The notes: a model not told the origin generated them from the sequence alone. A DNA stretch of 64,000 bases from Oreocharis arfaki (GCA_013398015.1 VZRR01007849.1:733079-797078), one strand, 5' to 3'; positions 1 through 11,696 are shown, counted from the first letter of the stretch. Translations and numbers: made by a program.

Positions 1-3000
1 ATACTGGGATTTAGTACTTGATCCAGTTCTCTGCAGTGCACATGGAGCACCCTGAGAGATTGATCACACCAGTTCTTTTCCTTACCTTTTTCATGGGATT
101 GAGTTGGAGCACCATCGAGCTAGTTCCCTTTAATAATGGGACTGTAATAATGCATTTACACAGAGGGAGCATGGTCCATCTCTCTTAGTGTTGCCAAAAA
201 GATGCTGCTGAGCTCAGATTACATCACAGTTCATACAAGACCCATCACAGTTCATGCAGGACCAAGGCCATGGGGACCTGATTTCTGAACATATGGTTTC
301 TGGCTGGCTGGCTCTGCTGGTGTGGGACTTTATAAAAAACAGTGACATGTTGTTCCTTCCACTTTCACTCAACTAGGCAAGGCAGGATCCAGTGCAGAAC
401 AAGTTCTGATGCAGGAGCTGATGGCAAGGAGCAATGTGAAGCAGAGTCATCTGTGTGATAAACCTGAGTATAGAGAGGAGGGCAGCAACCAGAGCCATGT
501 AGAGACAGTGGAGCTCCATATGAGAAGGAATCTGGAGGGCTTGACAGGAAAATTTTCAAACTAGCTATTTAGATCTGTGGTAAGTAAACCAGCAACATCT
601 CAGAGTTTATTCCTTCTGAAGTGTCTCAACAAATTTAAATTGACATGACTGTTTAAGTTTGTTACTGTTTGTTACTGATCTCACAGTAGCTATTCTGAAA
701 CTAGATTTACTGTTCCATGGACTCAAGGTGCTGCAATAACAAAGAGTTGTCTTGCCTCAATTAAGTAGAGGTTTCAGCAGAAGAGGCAGTTACTTCAGTG
801 ACTGCCAGATACATTGGGTTGAGTTATAAAGCTAAAAACGATGAGTGATAGTAAAGTGAGAGAAAGCATCCTCAGCTCTTCGATGTTATTTCTTATGCTA
901 AAGGCTTGAATATCAAGACTTCTGGATGTCTGGACTGTGCCTGTAACTTCTTTGGTTCCAAAATAATCTCGTGGTCAAAAAAGCTTAGCAGCAACTTGGA
1001 CAATTTGTGGAAGGGAGCCACTGACTTTTTCTAACTGTTGTATTTGGAAAGAAAGTGGAAATTTTTATCATAAAGTAAGGTAGAACTGAATAAAAGAAGA
1101 GGATGGGAGGTGGGGTGAAATGTAGTTCAGTGAGTAACAAAAAACTGCAGCAAGGGCAACAGGTGACATGTGAAGAGCAGGGAAATTATGAAGAGGGTAG
1201 AAAAGATTGTCTTGTAAACTTTGTTATAAACTGTGGTAAATTCAAATTGGAAAAGCCTTTTTTGGTTTTCTAGTGGAAAGAAAATGGATAATTCAGGATT
1301 ACAAGCAATTTTGGAATTGACAAGTTCCCTTTCAAGTCTAAAAATGTGATTACTGCAGTATGTCTTTATTGTCCTAATTATGTTCTGCTGTGACATGATT
1401 AAAAAAAACCCCCTTTTTATTTAGCTCATATCAGCAATTCAGAAATTTTTGCTTTCAAATTTAAATCTTCCTTTCCTCCCATTGTCCCAAGTCCTGCAAA
1501 TGAAACATAAACTGTAATTCATAAAGACTTGAAGGTCTTCTGGAGTATTAACACAGGATGTGCTATGGGTTTTTACAACTGGCAAGTTATTTGCTATTGC
1601 AGAGATACAGACCACTGAGCACTGCTGCCATCTTTCTGTTTTGTTTTCATCTTTTACATGCATTAAAAATTTGTTATAAGACGTTGGGAAATGTTTTGTG
1701 GTCGACACTGAATGTGATGTGGACTACAATTTGGGGTGTCTTTTGTATGGCTGCCAGCAGTAGTGGGAAACTGCAGGACTCAAAGGTCCTTCCACTTCAG
1801 TGTTTGTAGAGTAATTACTTCTCATTTGTAGCTAGTCTGTGGTCGGATGCTGTTTGTTTGCCTCATGGTTGTAAAGCAGGATCCTTCTTAAAGTTCAGTC
1901 TGTGGTCCCACCATGCTTCCCAACTGGAAATCTACCTGTTCCTGTGAGTTAATGTGAACTGTGTATGCACAATGCATGCAAAGGAGTTGTTCCATAAGCA
2001 GCTGAGCTAGTGAAACTCTTATTTTTTTAAGATTTGTGCTCTCTTGCTTCTCAGCCAATCCTTCTTTCCTGTTTTTCTGCTCTATCCTTCTCATCCTTTA
2101 GCAGCACTGCTAATTTGCTTTCATTCTGTCTCTGCCCCAAACCCAAAGCAGCTCACTGCTGTAGTATTTTTAATTCTTTTCCCTTTTCCTTAATTACAAG
2201 CTGAATCAGACACTGCTTGCTCTGAATGTTTCAAGACTATTTGTGTAGAGGCTAAACAGAAGCAGGCACTGCTTAAGTGACATGTTCTGCCTCAGTGGAG
2301 ACATTGCTTGCATTCTCTAGTTCCCGATTTTCATGAAAGGTGTAGAAATGCAAAGTAAGGCTGGATTGCTTTGTCCGGTTTGATTGGCATTGACTGTAGG
2401 GCAATGTGTTTGTGTAAGCCTCATTTCCATAAGAAACCGGGGTAAAAATGCTTTAGGAATAAATTAAGAAAACTTGCTTTGAATGCATATTTTAGACTTG
2501 TTAGTCTAATACGTATTTAGACAGGTAAATTAATGTTAAAATGAAACAACAATTTTGAGTGTTTTGAAGCAATGTGTTTTACAAGACCCCCCAAAATTAG
2601 GTTGATAGCTTAGCATGATTAAACATGTAACAACTGTTTAATTTCAACCTACAAGAAAAACGTGTGTGCATTTCACTTAAATGTCCTTTTTACCTTTCAT
2701 TTCTATGACAATGTAACTTGCAGAATGTGGCTAGATTTGGTTTTCTGCTTATTGTAGTAGCTAATCTGAGTAAATTCTGTTGGAAATACTGGAATCCAGC
2801 CAAATCATTAAAAACTATTTGCATTTTGAGGGGGTTTTGTTTGGTTTTTGGGGTGCTTTTTTGTTTGGTTTTGTTGTTGTTACATTGGTTTTTTTTAAAG
2901 TCTTGCAAAAAACATTAATTTTGAGAAATTTCTATCTTTGGGGTGAGGAAAACAGTGTTCTGGATACAGTGGACTGTTAACTATACCAACTGGGAAAAAA

Positions 3001-3698
3001 ACCCCTGCTGTTTTTCTTGAATAGTATTTTTGTTGTTATTGGGGCAGCACATGAAATAATGGAACAGAAAAAGTCCTTTTCATAAAAGATGAAGTTTTTA
3101 TGATCAGCGGTTTTTTTTTCATGTAATTAGTGAAAGGAAGTCAGTATTTGACAGATGAAAACAGGGCCTAGGCTTTAGGCTGCTGTTTTCTTGAATTTTT
3201 TTTTGGTCTTTGTCAAAAACTGCTGATTTGTTTTGAAATTTATTGATGAAGATGCATTTTTGAAATGGCTTTATCTCAGTGGCAGTGTTTCAAAGTACTT
3301 TTTGTTTTCATGATACGTGTATAATGTCAATAAAAGCAAATCAAATATGAGAAGACAATGGAGAGAGCAAGTCACATTTATCAAATGGAATTCAAACTTT
3401 GCTCTTCATCACCTGGGTTCTTTTTTATCATTTGCTTCCATTTTTTTTTACATAGGTAGGAAGGCCTATTGTTAAATATAAGCTTTGTTTTTTCAAGTTT
3501 TACTGATGTAAAATGACTTTTAGAAGTTGGAGACACCTGTGTTGGGATTTCTCTCTGCAGTAGTCACTACCTGTGCAAAAGTTACCTTTTCTAAAAAGGG
3601 GGCGGTGTGCGGGGAAAAGCCCACGTGGTTATTTAGGAATGACAGAGTTGAAATTAACATGGACAGATAACTATACGGATCTTTTTCCTTTATTGCAG
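1..3698. other. Upstream or intronic flank of CHAMP1, no gene recognised
   Basis: This AT-rich, CpG-poor stretch ends in a clear splice acceptor, so it is most simply the last part of the intron before the CHAMP1 coding exon. Short reading frames on both strands have no recognisable domain and no splice context I can support. There is no CpG island, so the CHAMP1 promoter and first exon probably lie upstream of the window. G/T-rich low-complexity sequence occurs at about 2828-2896, and an A8C5 junction at 1401-1413. Confidence 0.5.
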
Positions 3699-3759
3699 GA
3701 ACTGAAAATTCATCTTTAAAAGGTGCAGTGCTCTGGAAACTGTTACTGCCCATAGAAAA
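3699..3759 (+). other. CHAMP1: 5' UTR part of the CHAMP1 coding exon, with splice acceptor
   Basis: A pyrimidine-rich run followed by ttgcag ends at 3698, a good acceptor. The 61 bases from 3699 lead to an ATG at 3760 with A at -3 and G at +4. There is no ATG in these 61 bases. Human CHAMP1 likewise has all its coding sequence in one 3' exon after non-coding 5' exons. The exon boundary is inferred from the motif alone. Confidence 0.6.
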
Positions 3760-6597
3760 ATGGACATGTTGCAGATACTACGTAAAACCACAGAGCGCTT
3801 GGAGTGTGACTACTGCAGCTTCAGAGGAACTGACTATGAAAACATACAAATTCATATGGGTACTGTTCACCCAGAGTATTGTGATGAAATGGATGCTGCT
3901 GGTTTGGGTAAACTTATATTTTATCAAAAAAGTGCAAAACTGTTTCACTGCCATAAGTGTTTCTTTACCAGCAAGATGTATTGCAACGTATATTACCACA
4001 TCAAAGCACAGCATGCAGCACCTGAGAAGTGGAACGAAGAGCAGAAAGAGCAACAGGTAGAAGGAGATTCAGATTCATCCAGAAAAAGTGTCACGTTGGA
4101 GCCACAGAAACCTACCCTTTCCCCTGAGTCACGCAAACCTACCCTTTCTCCTGAACTCCCCAAATCTGAACCTGTTGTTTCCCCCAAGCTTCAGAAATCT
4201 TCTGTGTCTCCAGAGCCCCAGAAGTCTGCTCAGGTGACTTCCTCAGAGCCAGAGAAGTCAGTTCAAGCTGCGTCCCCAGATCCAGAAAAGTCAGCCCAGG
4301 CCACATCTCCTGATCCAGAGAAGTTAGTCTCAGCTGTGTCTCCAGACCCACAGAAGCCATCTCCTGCTGTGTCTCCAGACCCACAGAAGCCATCTCCTGC
4401 CGTGTCTCCAGACCCACAGAAGCCATCTCCTGCCGTGTCCCCCGACCTACAGAAGCCAGCCCCAGCTGTGTCTCCAGAGCCCCGGCGGCACTCCCCAGCA
4501 ACGTCTCCAGAGCCCCGGCGGCATTCCCCTGCCGTGTCACCAGAGCCCCGGCGCCATTCTCCCGCTGTGTCTCCAGAACCCCGCAGATACTCCCCAGCTG
4601 TGTCACCAGAGCCAAAGAAACCTCCTCCGGCAGTATCCCCCGAGCCACGGAGGTATGCCCCAGCTGGGTCTCCTGAGCCGCGAAGGCATCCCTCTCAAAT
4701 GCGTAGGCCCGCTTCTGCTTCTTCTCCTGAAACCCGGAGGCCTGCTTCTGCAGTTTCGCCAGAGTCGTGGAGACCTGCTCCAACTGTTTCCCCTGAGCCC
4801 TGGAGGGCTTCACCTCACGAGGTGCAGAAGTCTTCAGCAGTTTCTCCCTGGGCTTCAAAGCCTGCCATGTCGGTGTCTGTAGAATCCCGGCGGTCTGCCC
4901 TGGAGTCCCGAAGGCCTGGTTCAGTTGTGTTGCCAGAACCTAGGAGGCTTGTTTCTGATTCGTGTAAGTCTACATCCTTTTCTGAATCCCAGAAGTCTAC
5001 TCTTGTTTCTTCTGAGCCCTGGAAACCCATCTCGTCTGTTTACCCTGAAGGCTGGAAACCTGTTCTGTCCCCTGACACGTGGAAGCATTCTCCCCCTGTT
5101 TCTCCTGAGCTTCGGAAATCTACTCACACTGTTTCCTCTGACTCTTGGAAGCCTTCTTTCTTTCCTGAGGTCCGTAAGCCTGGTGTTTCAGTGTCTCCTG
5201 AATCTTGGAAACTCTCTGAGTCACGGAAATCTATGTATTTTCCTGAAACTCAGAAATCCACCTCTGCTGCTTCGTCTGAGATTCAGAAACGGGCTCATTT
5301 CCCTGAACCTCGGAAAAGAGTGTTATTCCCAGAGACTCGTAAATCTAATCCTACTGCTTCTACTGATGTCCAGAAACGTGCTGTCTTTTCTGAGCCCCAA
5401 AATCAGATGTCTGCTTCTGCTGTTTCTACTGAAGGTCAAAAACAATCCCTGTGTTCTGAAGCCCAAAAATCCGCTCTTGTTTCTTCTGAAGTCCAGAAGC
5501 ATGCCCTATTTTCTGAAGCCCAAAAACTCACTTCCATTTCCTCTGAAGTTCAGGAGACTACTTCCCTTCTAGAGTCTCAGAAATCCACATCTCCTGAAGT
5601 TCAGAAACATGGCCTCTTTACTGAGTCCCAGAAACCTACTCCTGTTTCTCCTGAGACACTCAAGCAAGCTGTTTTCACAGACTGCCAGAAATCTGCTGTT
5701 TCCCCTGATGTTCAAAAGCATGCTGTATTTTCTGAGATGCAGAAGCCTGCTGCTGCTCTATCCTCTGATGTCCAGAGACATGCTGAAACTACTGTACCTT
5801 CTGAAATCCAGAAGAACATCCTGTTTTCCGAGCCTCACAAGTCTGCTTTGGGCTTTTTCTCCGAGCCCCAAACACCTAGTGAGTCTGGTGAGAGTGACTT
5901 TCTCTCTCACAGTTTAGATGATCAGAAACCACTGGATGATTTATTCTCGCAGGATGAACAATCAATATTAGCCAAAGAATCACCTGAACGCATGTTATAT
6001 TCATGCCCAAAAAAGAAGCCCAAGAAGGATAACCAGGAGAACTCAGATTCTGAACTAAATAGCAGTGAGTGTGGAAAAACAGAGGTGGACTCAATGGAGG
6101 TAAAGGAACAAGAATCCAACAGTGACCAAGAGCAGTATGATATGGAGTCATCTGATTACAGCAAAGAGAGCAAAATGGATGCAACTACTCCCACGCAGCC
6201 ACAGTGTGTGCTTCAGTTTACTGAAGAGAAAGAGGCTTTCATCTCTGAGGAAGAAATAGCAAAATACATGAAACGTGGTAAGGGAAAGTATTACTGCAAA
6301 ATTTGTTGCTGTCGTGCAATGAAAAAAGGTGCTGTCTTGCACCATTTAGTTAACAAGCATAATGTTCAAAGCCCATACAAATGTAAAATATGTGGCAAAG
6401 CTTTTCTCTTGGAGTCTCTTCTTAAAAATCACGTTGCTGCTCATGGTCAAAGTTTGTTGAAGTGTCCCCGTTGTAATTTTGAATCAAATTTTCCCCGAGG
6501 CTTTAAGAAACATTTAACCCATTGCCAAAGCCGTCATAGTGATGATACACCTAAAAAACACTTGGACAGCCTTGAACCACTTGAAGAACAAATTTAA
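3760..6597 (+). CDS. CHAMP1: Chromosome alignment-maintaining phosphoprotein 1 (CHAMP1), 945 aa, single coding exon
   Basis: CHAMP1 (ZNF828/C13orf8) is a nuclear zinc-finger phosphoprotein that supports kinetochore-microtubule attachment. It binds REV7/MAD2L2 and works with the POGZ-HP1 heterochromatin complex. The frame is open from 3760 to a TAA at 6595-6597. Two C2H2-type fingers lie at the N terminus (C16, C19, H32, H37 and C64, C67, H80, H85). A cluster of three lies at the C terminus (about residues 844-926, starting at C846/C849 and then C875/C878 and C902/C905). Between them is a long Pro/Ser/Glu/Lys-rich linker of SPE-type repeats, then FPE/FSE-type repeats, then an acidic segment. 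Both ends match human CHAMP1 nearly residue for residue as I remember it, including the block FTEEKEAFISEEEIAKYMKR. The human protein is 812 aa, and the extra length here is in the repetitive linker. The start was chosen for its alignment with the human N terminus and its good Kozak context. WK motifs appear fewer than in human. Confidence 0.96.
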   Translation: MDMLQILRKTTERLECDYCSFRGTDYENIQIHMGTVHPEYCDEMDAAGLGKLIFYQKSAKLFHCHKCFFTSKMYCNVYYHIKAQHAAPEKWNEEQKEQQVEGDSDSSRKSVTLEPQKPTLSPESRKPTLSPELPKSEPVVSPKLQKSSVSPEPQKSAQVTSSEPEKSVQAASPDPEKSAQATSPDPEKLVSAVSPDPQKPSPAVSPDPQKPSPAVSPDPQKPSPAVSPDLQKPAPAVSPEPRRHSPATSPEPRRHSPAVSPEPRRHSPAVSPEPRRYSPAVSPEPKKPPPAVSPEPRRYAPAGSPEPRRHPSQMRRPASASSPETRRPASAVSPESWRPAPTVSPEPWRASPHEVQKSSAVSPWASKPAMSVSVESRRSALESRRPGSVVLPEPRRLVSDSCKSTSFSESQKSTLVSSEPWKPISSVYPEGWKPVLSPDTWKHSPPVSPELRKSTHTVSSDSWKPSFFPEVRKPGVSVSPESWKLSESRKSMYFPETQKSTSAASSEIQKRAHFPEPRKRVLFPETRKSNPTASTDVQKRAVFSEPQNQMSASAVSTEGQKQSLCSEAQKSALVSSEVQKHALFSEAQKLTSISSEVQETTSLLESQKSTSPEVQKHGLFTESQKPTPVSPETLKQAVFTDCQKSAVSPDVQKHAVFSEMQKPAAALSSDVQRHAETTVPSEIQKNILFSEPHKSALGFFSEPQTPSESGESDFLSHSLDDQKPLDDLFSQDEQSILAKESPERMLYSCPKKKPKKDNQENSDSELNSSECGKTEVDSMEVKEQESNSDQEQYDMESSDYSKESKMDATTPTQPQCVLQFTEEKEAFISEEEIAKYMKRGKGKYYCKICCCRAMKKGAVLHHLVNKHNVQSPYKCKICGKAFLLESLLKNHVAAHGQSLLKCPRCNFESNFPRGFKKHLTHCQSRHSDDTPKKHLDSLEPLEEQI
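4201..4695 (+). repeat. CHAMP1: In-frame 33-nt coding minisatellite in CHAMP1, 15 units
   Basis: Exactly 495 bases divide into 15 consecutive 33-nt units with no indel, encoding residues 148-312 as 11-aa repeats of the type AVSPDPQKPSP or AVSPEPRRHSP. Units starting at 4333 and 4366 are identical over all 33 bases. The unit at 4399 differs from them by one synonymous base. Units at 4465, 4498, 4531 and 4564 form a second related group with CGG CGG-type arginine pairs. This indicates recent local duplication within an older repeat. It corresponds to the SPE-repeat region of the family. Confidence 0.93.
5284..5880 (+). repeat. CHAMP1: Degenerate FPE/FSE-type coding repeats in CHAMP1
   Basis: Downstream of the strict 33-nt array, roughly residues 509-707 consist of imperfect repeats of a unit like SSEVQKHALFSEAQK, spaced about 18-22 residues apart. 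At least six copies can be seen (for example EVQKHALFSE, EVQKHGLFTE, DVQKHAVFSE, EIQKNILFSE). They diverge at the nucleotide level, so they are older than the 33-nt array. The human protein has a shorter FPE-motif region in this position. The boundaries are approximate. Confidence 0.75.
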
Positions 6598-7378
6598 TCT
6601 GTTTTTTTTCCTTGTGCTAGAAAAGCTGAATTTACAAAGTGTTCAAAAGTGTTACTGTATGTTAACCGAGTAGTTTAGCTGATCTGACAAGTCAGAAGAT
6701 GCATGGTTTATTGTACTATGTTTAACTTGTCTTATAGCTGTATTACTGAAAAGATTTACTTTTGAAAGTAATTTTAAATGCGTGTTCATGTCTTTGTATT
6801 ACCCATCAGTAGAGTCATATTTTATTTTTCAGATGTACTATGTTTTTGAAACCAAAATGGAAACAAATTAGTTTTGTAAAGATTTGTAAAACATATAGGC
6901 AATTAAGGACTGGAGTGGCAAGCAATCCATATTTTCCTGTGAAGACACCTTCTTTTTTCACATTTGTTAAATGTTGTATTTTTTAAAATGTTTTTATCAA
7001 GTTCTCAAATCAAAATTCTCACTAAATTGAATGTGAATGAGCCAGAATATGAGAAACTACCAATATTCCTGGAATAATTCTGCCCTGAGGTTGTAATTGA
7101 GTGTATAGACATTTGCTGGAAATTTATTGCACTCAGTTCTCTGACTTGTCTCAGATTTAGAAGCATCAAGGTACTTATTTTGTGATTCTGTATTTTGGCC
7201 ATGTTTTAATCATGTACTAATATACATTAAATTGATAGATTAACGTCAGACGATGTATAGCTCAACACTTTCTCTTGATGATTCAGATGTTTGTAATGTC
7301 AGACAACCCTAAATTTCCTGTATTTGGTGAAATGTTATGCTTTAATGTTTTGACAATAAAAAGAAACCCAACCTGGTG
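6598..7378 (+). other. CHAMP1: CHAMP1 3' UTR
   Basis: AT-rich non-coding sequence follows the stop codon and runs without any recognisable gene to a canonical AATAAA at 7355-7360. A G/T-rich segment (ggtgttggtcatatttttttgtgg) just after it suits a downstream cleavage element. The 3' end near 7378 is an inference from these signals. Longer isoforms using later sites cannot be excluded. Confidence 0.6.
7355..7360 (+). terminator. CHAMP1: Polyadenylation signal AATAAA for CHAMP1
   Basis: Canonical hexamer about 760 bases after the CHAMP1 stop, followed within 20-40 bases by T/G-rich sequence. It is the first well-placed AATAAA on this strand that has a downstream element. Confidence 0.6.
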
Positions 7379-10300
7379 TTGGTCATATTTTTTTGTGGTT
7401 GTTCGAATCGAGAACAAAACCTGTCATGTTCAACATACTACCTTTTAAGTATCTTTGGCAACAAGAGATACAAAATTACCCAGGAGGTCTGCTTTGGATG
7501 CTTCAAGGTCCCAGTCATCAGCCTCAGTCATCACTAAGCAAGGTTAGTCTAAATTTCTTGTCTCTTTAAGAAAATGTATGATGTAAATGTCAGATGTCAG
7601 TGAAGAAAAACAAGAAAAACAGGAATTTATGCACTGTTATTTAGGGTGCTGGCCTTTGTGTGATTTGAGTATTCTTTGTTAAAAACACGCAAGTGCTTTA
7701 TAATTTAGAAGGAATATAGATTTTAAGTGGAGGCAGGACAAGGAAGGAGGAATTCCTCTCCAGCTGAATTATGCCTAGACAAGCTGTTTTAAATATGGGT
7801 TTAGGATATGAAAGTGTTAGTGTTACATTTATAATAATAATAAAAAAGAGCTTCAGATTGGTTGGATTGAAGCCTGTACTTTTATCTCTGTTGTCTATCA
7901 AGAGGATTTCTGGAAAAAAGGGCAAAGCTCTGTACTGAAGTGACTTCTTAGTGCTGTTTAAGTGAAGGAGTTAACTTCCTACCATGTCTATATGAATAAT
8001 TCAAATGCATTCTGTGACTTACAATGGATGTCCTATGGCTGCCGTTCAGTGTAGAAAGAGTGGAGTTAACTAAAAGCCAATAAAAGTGGCTCATTCAGGA
8101 CAGCACAGAATCATACAGTCATTCTTCCCAAGTGTTAGAAAATATTATTTCTTGCAATGGCAAATAATATGTATTAATGGAAGTCAGCACAGTGAAATAA
8201 TTTCCTGCCTTTGCAGCATGTCTTCAATATATACTTGGGCATAATAATCACAATATTTAACTTTCAGATTCTCTAACTTTTTAAAGGCTGCTGTGTTAAT
8301 AGATCGTACGTATGATTGAGAAAATGCTTCTGTATGAACTTATAGGCAGTTCCTTTTATACAATCCCTATCCTTGGAGAGGAATCTCTTCTGGATACTCT
8401 TGCAAGGACACTGGTTTCAGTCCTTTTCATGAAGAATGCTTGAGGGAAAGTACAGAATGGAAACAATAAAGAAACACCAGAGGATGTTGTTATAGAAGGA
8501 TGTTAGCTGTGGCCATATATGCAGTAGAAACTTACCTTCATCTTTTTATGGCAAAAAGTGGTTAGTTGTATGAAATGCTTGGTCATGTTTTTAAGGTGCA
8601 TTTTCACAAGCATTCATTCAGTCAAACTAAAAGTAGTCTTCTGTAGAGAACTTGGAGGTGTTTTTCAGAAAAGGCCGTTTTCATCAGACGTTGCAACTTC
8701 ATTTCATTTGATATTTGGGGAGAGATTCTTGCAAGAATTACTAGTTTCAGTAATGTTTTATCTTCAGCATTGCTAAGAGTATCTAAGTAGCTGCCTTGGT
8801 ATATCAGAACTTTGCTTATCTCTAGATCAGAGAAATTGTATGGAATGTAACCATTAGAATATGAATGCATATAATATTAATAGTACTGATTGGTCTTACG
8901 TTAATGAGTAAATTATGTGTAAAAATACCCCTGAAGATCATTTATGATTCAGTGTTTTAAAATAAGAATTGTGTGCTTCACAATTGTCTATTCTGAGAAA
9001 GATTCTGTAAAAGAGGTATTAAATTTTAGTTCATATAGTAGAAGTCAGGTCAAAGGAATTTGTGCTTATTTGTATTGCCTGACATACTTGACCATGTATT
9101 TCTTCTGAGCTGTACAATCAAAAGAGTAGGTGTTTTTTCTTTCTTTCTTTCCTCCTGCCCCTGAGAAATGTTATCATCTCCACTTCAAAAAGAACTAATC
9201 ATGTCACTTCATGATCAGCTCAGGGTAATATAGCTGCAGCCTTTCTCTGGGTGGTCCTGTCCTCTCCTTTCCCTGCCAGTGTGTTCTGACCATTTTTCCT
9301 CTGCCCACTTGGCTCTCATACAGCCTTGGGGTGACACAAATCAGGTTACAGATTCTGCTGGGAACTTGCTGGTTTTACCTTGTGTTGTGGAGTTAGTCTG
9401 TCACTCTGATTTGCCTTGCAGCTGCAAGTGCTGATGCAATGGAAATACGTGTGAGGGAAACACTTCTGAAGGTAGAGGGCCAAGGGCAGAAAGGGACAGT
9501 GAGTTCAGATGGGCTTAATGGTAACTCTGAGACTGCATCCTCAATCACAGACATGCTGGCTAAGTTGCTCATCTACAATGTCCTGACAACTCAGTTGCAT
9601 TATTTCCTCACATCTGCCTCTTATCTGTCAGTTGTCTGCTGGTTTGGTCTTTTCTTTCACTGCCTCTCTACCACTTTAGTCTGTCTTACTGAATGCTCAG
9701 GCAAGATTTTGTGTATACCTCGTGAGAGTGCCAAAACCACAAGTGCTAACCACCCCCACCCCCCCNATGGATAAACTGTGTTTGTGTGCTTAGTGTTTCA
9801 TTAGCTGAGCTTAGCCTTGGTGTTGGAGTTGAGACTTGCTGTTCTGTTGAAGCTGCAGGGTAGCCCTCATTGTGTCTAGACACTCCATGACTGCAACAGA
9901 GGTTTGTACAGGTATCAAAACCAGATGTTCTGATTCCGTGTCTCAAATGCTTATACTAATATTGACTCTTCAGAGTGTACAACCTTCTGAAACCCAAAAC
10001 CTCAAGCTCCAACGTTTAAGTGAAACTTAGTGGAAAAGCAGGCATTAATTCCCAGAGGCTTCCTCCAGTGCTGCAAGAGAAAAAATTAAAACCAGTTGTT
10101 TTTCTCTTTGTACACTCAGCATTTAGTTTTATTCCTTATTCTTCCTCCACGCATGGCCTTAGAACTTGAAACATATTGAGGAAAAACAACTCCTTTTAAG
10201 TAACTCCCAAACCTCCTGCATTTTAAAAGTGAAAAGAAAGATAAATCCTTTAAACCTAATGGGGAAAATTAAATGCTTGCATTAAGAACATGGTGTCTAA

Positions 10301-11696
10301 CATAGGTACATGTCATCCTGACTTTGCAGAAGACCAGAAGATTTATCAGTTACAGCATCCATGCTATGTACTTCTAGTTAGGAATAGTCAACTGTTCGCA
10401 GACACAAGAGGGTGAAGTTTCTGGCAGCTTCTCACAGAAGACTCCCCTCCCCATAGCCCCCCACTACCAAAGCCTGGCCATGCAAAGCCAATACTTACTG
10501 CTGCATTAGTGGAAAAAACCTGAGCAAAGAAAACCTAGGACTGTAACTGAGTGGGGTGGGTGGATTGGTGGCTGCAGACACACAAAAGTCTGAGGTACCC
10601 AGTGCCACCTTAGTCATTTCCTCTCCAGCAAGGTCTCCCAGGCCTCTCTGTTTAGTCAAAGGGTGGAAGTAGTGGAAGAGCTACCATCAGTGAGTCAGGA
10701 GTGACTCCAGAGAACTGAACTCATACACATCCATGGGACCCTAGGAGTGGTGTCCAAAGTGCTGTGAGAACTGGCTGATGTCCGAGGCTGTTGTATATCA
10801 TCTTTGATGGAGTCTGGGAAAAGTTCCCTATCATTGGAGAAGAACAAATGCTGCACACATGTTCAAAAAATTTTAAGAAGGATGGTCCAGTATTCCCTGC
10901 TGGCAAATATTTAATTTCTACAGTTCTGATTAAAAAAAATTATAAAAACATGTTGAAGGTGAATACTTCGCTTATCACTGGCATTCTGTAAATGTTAATA
11001 CTTATGCCGACTCTAAGGACAGAATATTTTTGAAAATTAAAGGAAAGCAAGGAGATGTGCACTGAAGAAATCTTAAAGCTACTTCCGTTCTCCTTCGTTC
11101 TGCAGAGCTTCCAAATATATAACATTATGAAGACTTGGTAATGCAGTCGCTACAGGCCTGAATTGGCTCAGTGATACCCCATGCTGTTTTATTTTGGAGG
11201 AGAGCTGGTAATGACCAAATGAAGAGTTTGGAGAAAATCAGCTCTGCAGTTGAAATGATGTCTCAGCATGTCATTAGCACATATTGGTACTGCAACCTCA
11301 CAGATGGGACAGAAGCTTTTTACATGAAGACCATATGTGCACTAAAGAGATAATGTAATGACCTTTCTGCTGCGGCTTTGGCTTAAAGGGTTATTGCTCT
11401 CAGCTGCCCAACTCCTTTTGTCTGTGCTCTGTTCCTTAGCCCCTGTTGGTTGAACTGTTCACCTGTGTGATTTCTAAAGCAGAAACTAGTCTCTTAAAAT
11501 CTCTTACATATAAATATATAAATAATTTTTTTTTCAAAACCAGAATGATTTCAAACTGACTACATTTTTGGTTAAATGAAGCATCCCACTATGGTGCAAA
11601 TGGGGTGTTAACATCCAAAAGGGGCAGAAAAAGTCACGTGGGGGTGAATGGCCGGTAGTAATTACATATTTCTTGGCAAAAGAGCATGCACATAGT
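7379..11696. other. Intergenic, no gene recognised
   Basis: AT-rich sequence with only short, unconvincing reading frames. It contains a TTTC-rich microsatellite at about 9133-9151 and a C-rich run ending in a single ambiguous base at 9766, probably a collapsed assembly gap. A CR1-like start (acagaatcatacag) at about 8104 is not followed by CR1 sequence. Nothing else is supported. Confidence 0.5.

Noticed and set aside
541..600. gtggtaagtaaa as a possible splice donor of an upstream CHAMP1 exon
   Set aside because: An isolated donor-like motif without a matching acceptor, transcript or CpG context cannot define an exon.
3628..3759. Upstream ATGs in other frames (for example near 3658 and 3728) as CHAMP1 starts
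   Set aside because: They precede or lack the reading frame of CHAMP1. The ATG at 3760 aligns with the human N terminus and has a good context.
4139..4858. 239-aa open frame on the - strand inside CHAMP1
   Set aside because: It is the antisense shadow of the 33-nt periodic coding repeat, which keeps stop codons out of other frames. No domain or initiation context supports it.
4925..5572. 215-aa leucine-rich + strand frame overlapping CHAMP1
   Set aside because: Off-frame translation of the repetitive S/P/E/K-rich CHAMP1 linker gives a low-complexity L/F/S peptide, and the real frame is clearly CHAMP1.
7403..7412. GTTCGAATC resembling a tRNA B box
   Set aside because: No cloverleaf can be drawn around it and no A box lies at the right distance.
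8104..8140. CR1-like start (cacagaatcatacag)
   Set aside because: The sequence after the first 15 bases does not follow the CR1 consensus, so a chance match or an unrecognisable relic is likelier.
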